Shown here one piece after another: positions 61,289 through 64,000 of a DNA stretch of 64,000 nucleotides; the first letter of the stretch is position 1, and each line of letters starts with the position of its first letter. The notes under the pieces are model-generated. The model ran no database searches, was not told where the DNA came from, and saw only the letters and a list, made by a program, of their open reading frames with translations. The translations under genes and the position numbers were made by a program. The DNA is from CAXXIC01 sp049315325 (GTDB lineage Bacteria; Bacteroidota; Bacteroidia; Bacteroidales; UBA7332), in the NCBI GenBank assembly GCA_049315325.1, contig JBMOKJ010000008.1:1-64000 (forward strand). Reading direction: 5' to 3'.

Positions 61289-64000
61289 GTGATTAAAATC
61301 TTCAAACATATACTTATCGGACTGCTGGCTGTGGTAATTGCAATCAATGCCATTGCCTATATTCTGCTTAGTATACCTGCTGTTCAACGAAATATCACAC
61401 ATTTTGCCACCAAAGAACTTTCTGAGCGGCTTCACACCCAGGTCAATATCCACGAAGTAGATTTTGAATTTCTGAATAAGTTGGTTTTAAAAGATGTCTA
61501 TCTTGAAGATCAGAAAGGAAATGAAATGTTGAAGGCGAAAAAAATGTCGGTAGGCATTGATTTAATTGAGCTTTTCCGAAACAAGTTAATTATCAATACC
61601 GTTCAGCTTTATAGTTTTCAGCTCAGACTTTCAAAAGAAACTCCAAAGTCGAAACCTAACTATCAGTTTGTGTTAGATGCCCTGAAATCGAATAATAAGC
61701 AGCAGAAAGGGTTAACCGAAATACAGATAAAGTCGATTATTATTCGCCGCGGAAATGTGAATTACGATGTTTGGTCTGTCCCTTACAAGTTTGGCCAGTT
61801 CAATGCCTCGCACATGCGCATCAAGAATCTGCTAGCCTCGGTGTCGTTGCACACATTTTCGAAAGACTCTGTGAATGCCGATGTGCGCAAACTCTCTTTC
61901 GAAGAAAATTCAGGTTTGAAACTGCGCAAACTATCGATGCAGTTTACGGCCAATCGAAAACAGGCTGTGTTGACCGACTTTGTGATGAACCTGCCGTCGT
62001 CTGTTATCTCTCTAAAGAACATCTATTTGGATTACAGTAAAGTAGATTCCACACATCGATTCAGAGATTTCGCGAAGTTCAATATCGAACTACCCAATGC
62101 AAAAATCTGCTTGCAAGATATATCACCATTCGTGCCCATTTTTAGGTATTACACCGATGTGTTGACTGTCGATGCCAAACTTGGAGGGACGGTCAATAGC
62201 CTTGATCTGAAGAATCTGAAAATTACGTCGGGAGATCGAATTAAAGCAGTCGCGCAAGTTCATGTTGAAGAGATTACCGATTTAAAAAACGCATATGTTT
62301 TTGGAAAAATTGCAGATATGCGCATAGTACCTGAGGGTTTTGCTGAGATTTTGAGGAATCTATCGATACAGAGCGAAAACTTGGACAATATGGCTCTCCG
62401 TGCAGGAAATGTGGAATTCAAAGGCGAAGTTTCGGGTTATTTCTCTGATTTAGTTGCCTTTGGTACCCTCAAAACTGGACTCGGAACAGTAAGAACTGAT
62501 ATCAAAATAGGCAAGGATACCACGATGAATAGGGCTAAATTCAGAGGTAAACTCAGAACAGACGATTTCGATCTCGGAAAATTGTTGGATAATTCGCATT
62601 TGGGCATTATTTCGTTTAACCTATTACTCGATGGGTATCAAAACGAGAACTCGCTGCCACAAGGTAAAGTGGATGGTGAAATTGCGAAAATGGATTACAA
62701 CAGCTACCGATACAACAATATTCAGTTGAATGGCCTTTTCGAAGGAACTCGCTACGAAGGTGAAGTGGAGATTGACGATCCCAATGGCTATTTTTACCTG
62801 AATGGGAAAATTGATAAATCGCCTAAACGTGGGGTTTTGCAGATTGAAACTCGTATGCGCGATGTAAATCTTTCGGCACTTAATTTATCGGATAAATACC
62901 CCAACTCGAAACTCTCTTTCGTGCTAAAATCTGACCTTTCAGGCTCTTTACCTGATGCCGCAGTTGGTGTTTTGTCTGTAGACAGCTTAAGTTTTAAGCA
63001 AAATAACGATGAATTTGTAATCAATAAAATACGATTAACCTCTTCGAATCAGGGCGGTCAGCAGAGCTTACGAATTGCTTCTCCCTTTGTGAATGGTGAA
63101 TTGAAGGGGATTTATGCCATCTCTACGCTTCAAAATAGTGCTTTAACCATGTTGGCACGCTATCTTCCTTCCATCACACACAAGGTAAATTTGACTAATT
63201 CTAAAAATAATTTTGACTTCTCCTTCCGTATCTCAAATAGCGAAAAGCTGAGCGAAATATTGGGACTACCATTTACATTTTACAAAGAATCTGTTGTAAA
63301 AGGGGCATACAACGATTTCAATAATCACTTTTATGTTGAATCAAATATTCCGGCTGTAAGATGGGGTAAAAGTCTTTACGAATCTATCTCTATCGTATCA
63401 AACAACGACGACGACAAAGCAAATTTGTTGGCTAAAGTAATGAACACCAATAAGAAAAATGATCACTTCAAATATGTATTGGATCTGTCGGCACACCACG
63501 ATCTTGTAAATTGTAAAGTGAATTGGAGTAACTCAGGACTGCAAACCTACAGTGGAACACTTGACCTGAAATCAAAATTGTCTGAACGAAATATTGGATT
63601 GCCCAAGATGGATATTTCGGTACTGCCATCCAGCATCATCATGAATGATACGACTTGGAATGTGTCTCAATCCAAAATTGTGCTAGACTCGAGCAGAGTC
63701 GCCGTTCACGATTTTGAAGTCTCAAAATCAGGTCAATACCTTAGACTTGACGGGTCAGTGTCAAAGAGCACGCGCGACACGCTTTTCTTGTCGTTGCGGA
63801 AAATTAACCTCGACTATATTTTCAATATCCTTAATATCAAACACGTGCAATTTGGTGGCAATGCCACTGGCGATTTTGTGTTGACAAATCTTCTGAAAAC
63901 ACCAATTCTATTGACCAATAACCTGAATGTAAAGGATTTTGCTTATAATAAGACCCGATTTGGCGATTTTCAACTTTTTAGTGAATGGGATGCTGAGAAA
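61289..64000 (+). CDS. TamB/AsmA-like translocation and assembly protein, partial
   Basis: An open frame of 904 codons runs off the window without a stop. It starts at GTG 61289 (an in-frame stop lies 30 bases upstream; no ATG is better placed). The start has one transmembrane segment (HILIGLLAVVIAINAIAYIL), followed by LSERLHTQVNIHEVDFEFLN. Long beta-rich periplasmic repeats follow, typical of AsmA/TamB proteins that form lipid-carrying bridges between membranes. In proteobacteria TamB works with TamA. Bacteroidetes versions are usually about 1400-1700 residues, so a third or more of the gene, with its C-terminal TamB domain, probably lies beyond the edge. TAAATTTG at 61259-61266 may be its -7 element. 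Confidence 0.85.
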   Translation, partial: MIKIFKHILIGLLAVVIAINAIAYILLSIPAVQRNITHFATKELSERLHTQVNIHEVDFEFLNKLVLKDVYLEDQKGNEMLKAKKMSVGIDLIELFRNKLIINTVQLYSFQLRLSKETPKSKPNYQFVLDALKSNNKQQKGLTEIQIKSIIIRRGNVNYDVWSVPYKFGQFNASHMRIKNLLASVSLHTFSKDSVNADVRKLSFEENSGLKLRKLSMQFTANRKQAVLTDFVMNLPSSVISLKNIYLDYSKVDSTHRFRDFAKFNIELPNAKICLQDISPFVPIFRYYTDVLTVDAKLGGTVNSLDLKNLKITSGDRIKAVAQVHVEEITDLKNAYVFGKIADMRIVPEGFAEILRNLSIQSENLDNMALRAGNVEFKGEVSGYFSDLVAFGTLKTGLGTVRTDIKIGKDTTMNRAKFRGKLRTDDFDLGKLLDNSHLGIISFNLLLDGYQNENSLPQGKVDGEIAKMDYNSYRYNNIQLNGLFEGTRYEGEVEIDDPNGYFYLNGKIDKSPKRGVLQIETRMRDVNLSALNLSDKYPNSKLSFVLKSDLSGSLPDAAVGVLSVDSLSFKQNNDEFVINKIRLTSSNQGGQQSLRIASPFVNGELKGIYAISTLQNSALTMLARYLPSITHKVNLTNSKNNFDFSFRISNSEKLSEILGLPFTFYKESVVKGAYNDFNNHFYVESNIPAVRWGKSLYESISIVSNNDDDKANLLAKVMNTNKKNDHFKYVLDLSAHHDLVNCKVNWSNSGLQTYSGTLDLKSKLSERNIGLPKMDISVLPSSIIMNDTTWNVSQSKIVLDSSRVAVHDFEVSKSGQYLRLDGSVSKSTRDTLFLSLRKINLDYIFNILNIKHVQFGGNATGDFVLTNLLKTPILLTNNLNVKDFAYNKTRFGDFQLFSEWDAEK

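Noticed and set aside
1..64000. Prophage, integrative element or defence island
   Set aside because: No integrase, transposase, phage structural, toxin-antitoxin or restriction gene is recognisable in the window.

Overview
The window looks like chromosomal core sequence from a Bacteroidetes bacterium, most likely Bacteroidales and possibly Paludibacter-like (an inference from gene content and order; no search was run). It is AT-rich. Promoters follow the Bacteroidetes pattern: nine sites have TTTG or TTG, 18-21 bases, then TAnnTTTG. Ribosome binding sites of the GGAGG type are mostly absent. Protein markers agree: TonB-dependent receptors, T9SS sorting and PorP/SprF proteins, a DUF4835 protein, a BtuG-like lipoprotein, and Rho and RluB with long disordered extensions. 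I see no insertion sequence, prophage, CRISPR array or defence island.

Layout. 1-382: two tandem tRNA-Val genes (the first cut by the window edge) divergent from purB. 383-4830: purB, rluB, asnS. 4920-7660: a carbohydrate-porin-like outer membrane protein and an AmpG-like MFS transporter, divergent. 7734-12826 (minus): a DUF3298-type lipoprotein, rsmG, an MBL hydrolase and gcvP in one probable operon. 13041-14472: a TetR regulator and a long AT-rich gap. 14473-19520: rpsP, a MacB-type permease/HlyD/TolC efflux operon without an ATPase gene, then rplS. 19667-26741: rho, rmlA, and a TonB receptor paired with a choice-of-anchor-J lipoprotein. 26815-36816: metY, a DUF6155-like protein, an aminotransferase with a LolC/E-like permease, rpiB, two divergent methyltransferases sharing a palindromic promoter region, a polyprenyl glycosylphosphotransferase, a NUDIX protein and a DUF423 protein.

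36859-41668 (minus) is a vitamin B12 uptake operon: a cobalamin riboswitch, then btuB, a btuG-like beta-propeller lipoprotein and a btuF-like binding protein. The riboswitch carries two inverted copies of a short C-rich repeat that recurs after rlmB. 41848-50294: a SpoIID-type protein, then an apparent surface-adhesin module of a 1327-residue lectin/DUF11-repeat protein with a T9SS type B sorting domain, a PorP/SprF protein and an OmpA-family protein. 50363-52345: a second TonB receptor with an unusually long signal peptide. 52626-59619: dnaN, a DEDDh exonuclease, coaBC, a DUF4835/PorD-like gene, recN, rlmB, ridA. 59768-64000: a small Tat-signal protein, tsaD, and the start of a tamB-like gene running off the window.

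Most genes are housekeeping. The accessory interest lies in the T9SS adhesin module, the B12 operon and its riboswitch, the palindromic divergent promoter at 33446-33477, and the low-complexity tails on RluB, Rho and S16.
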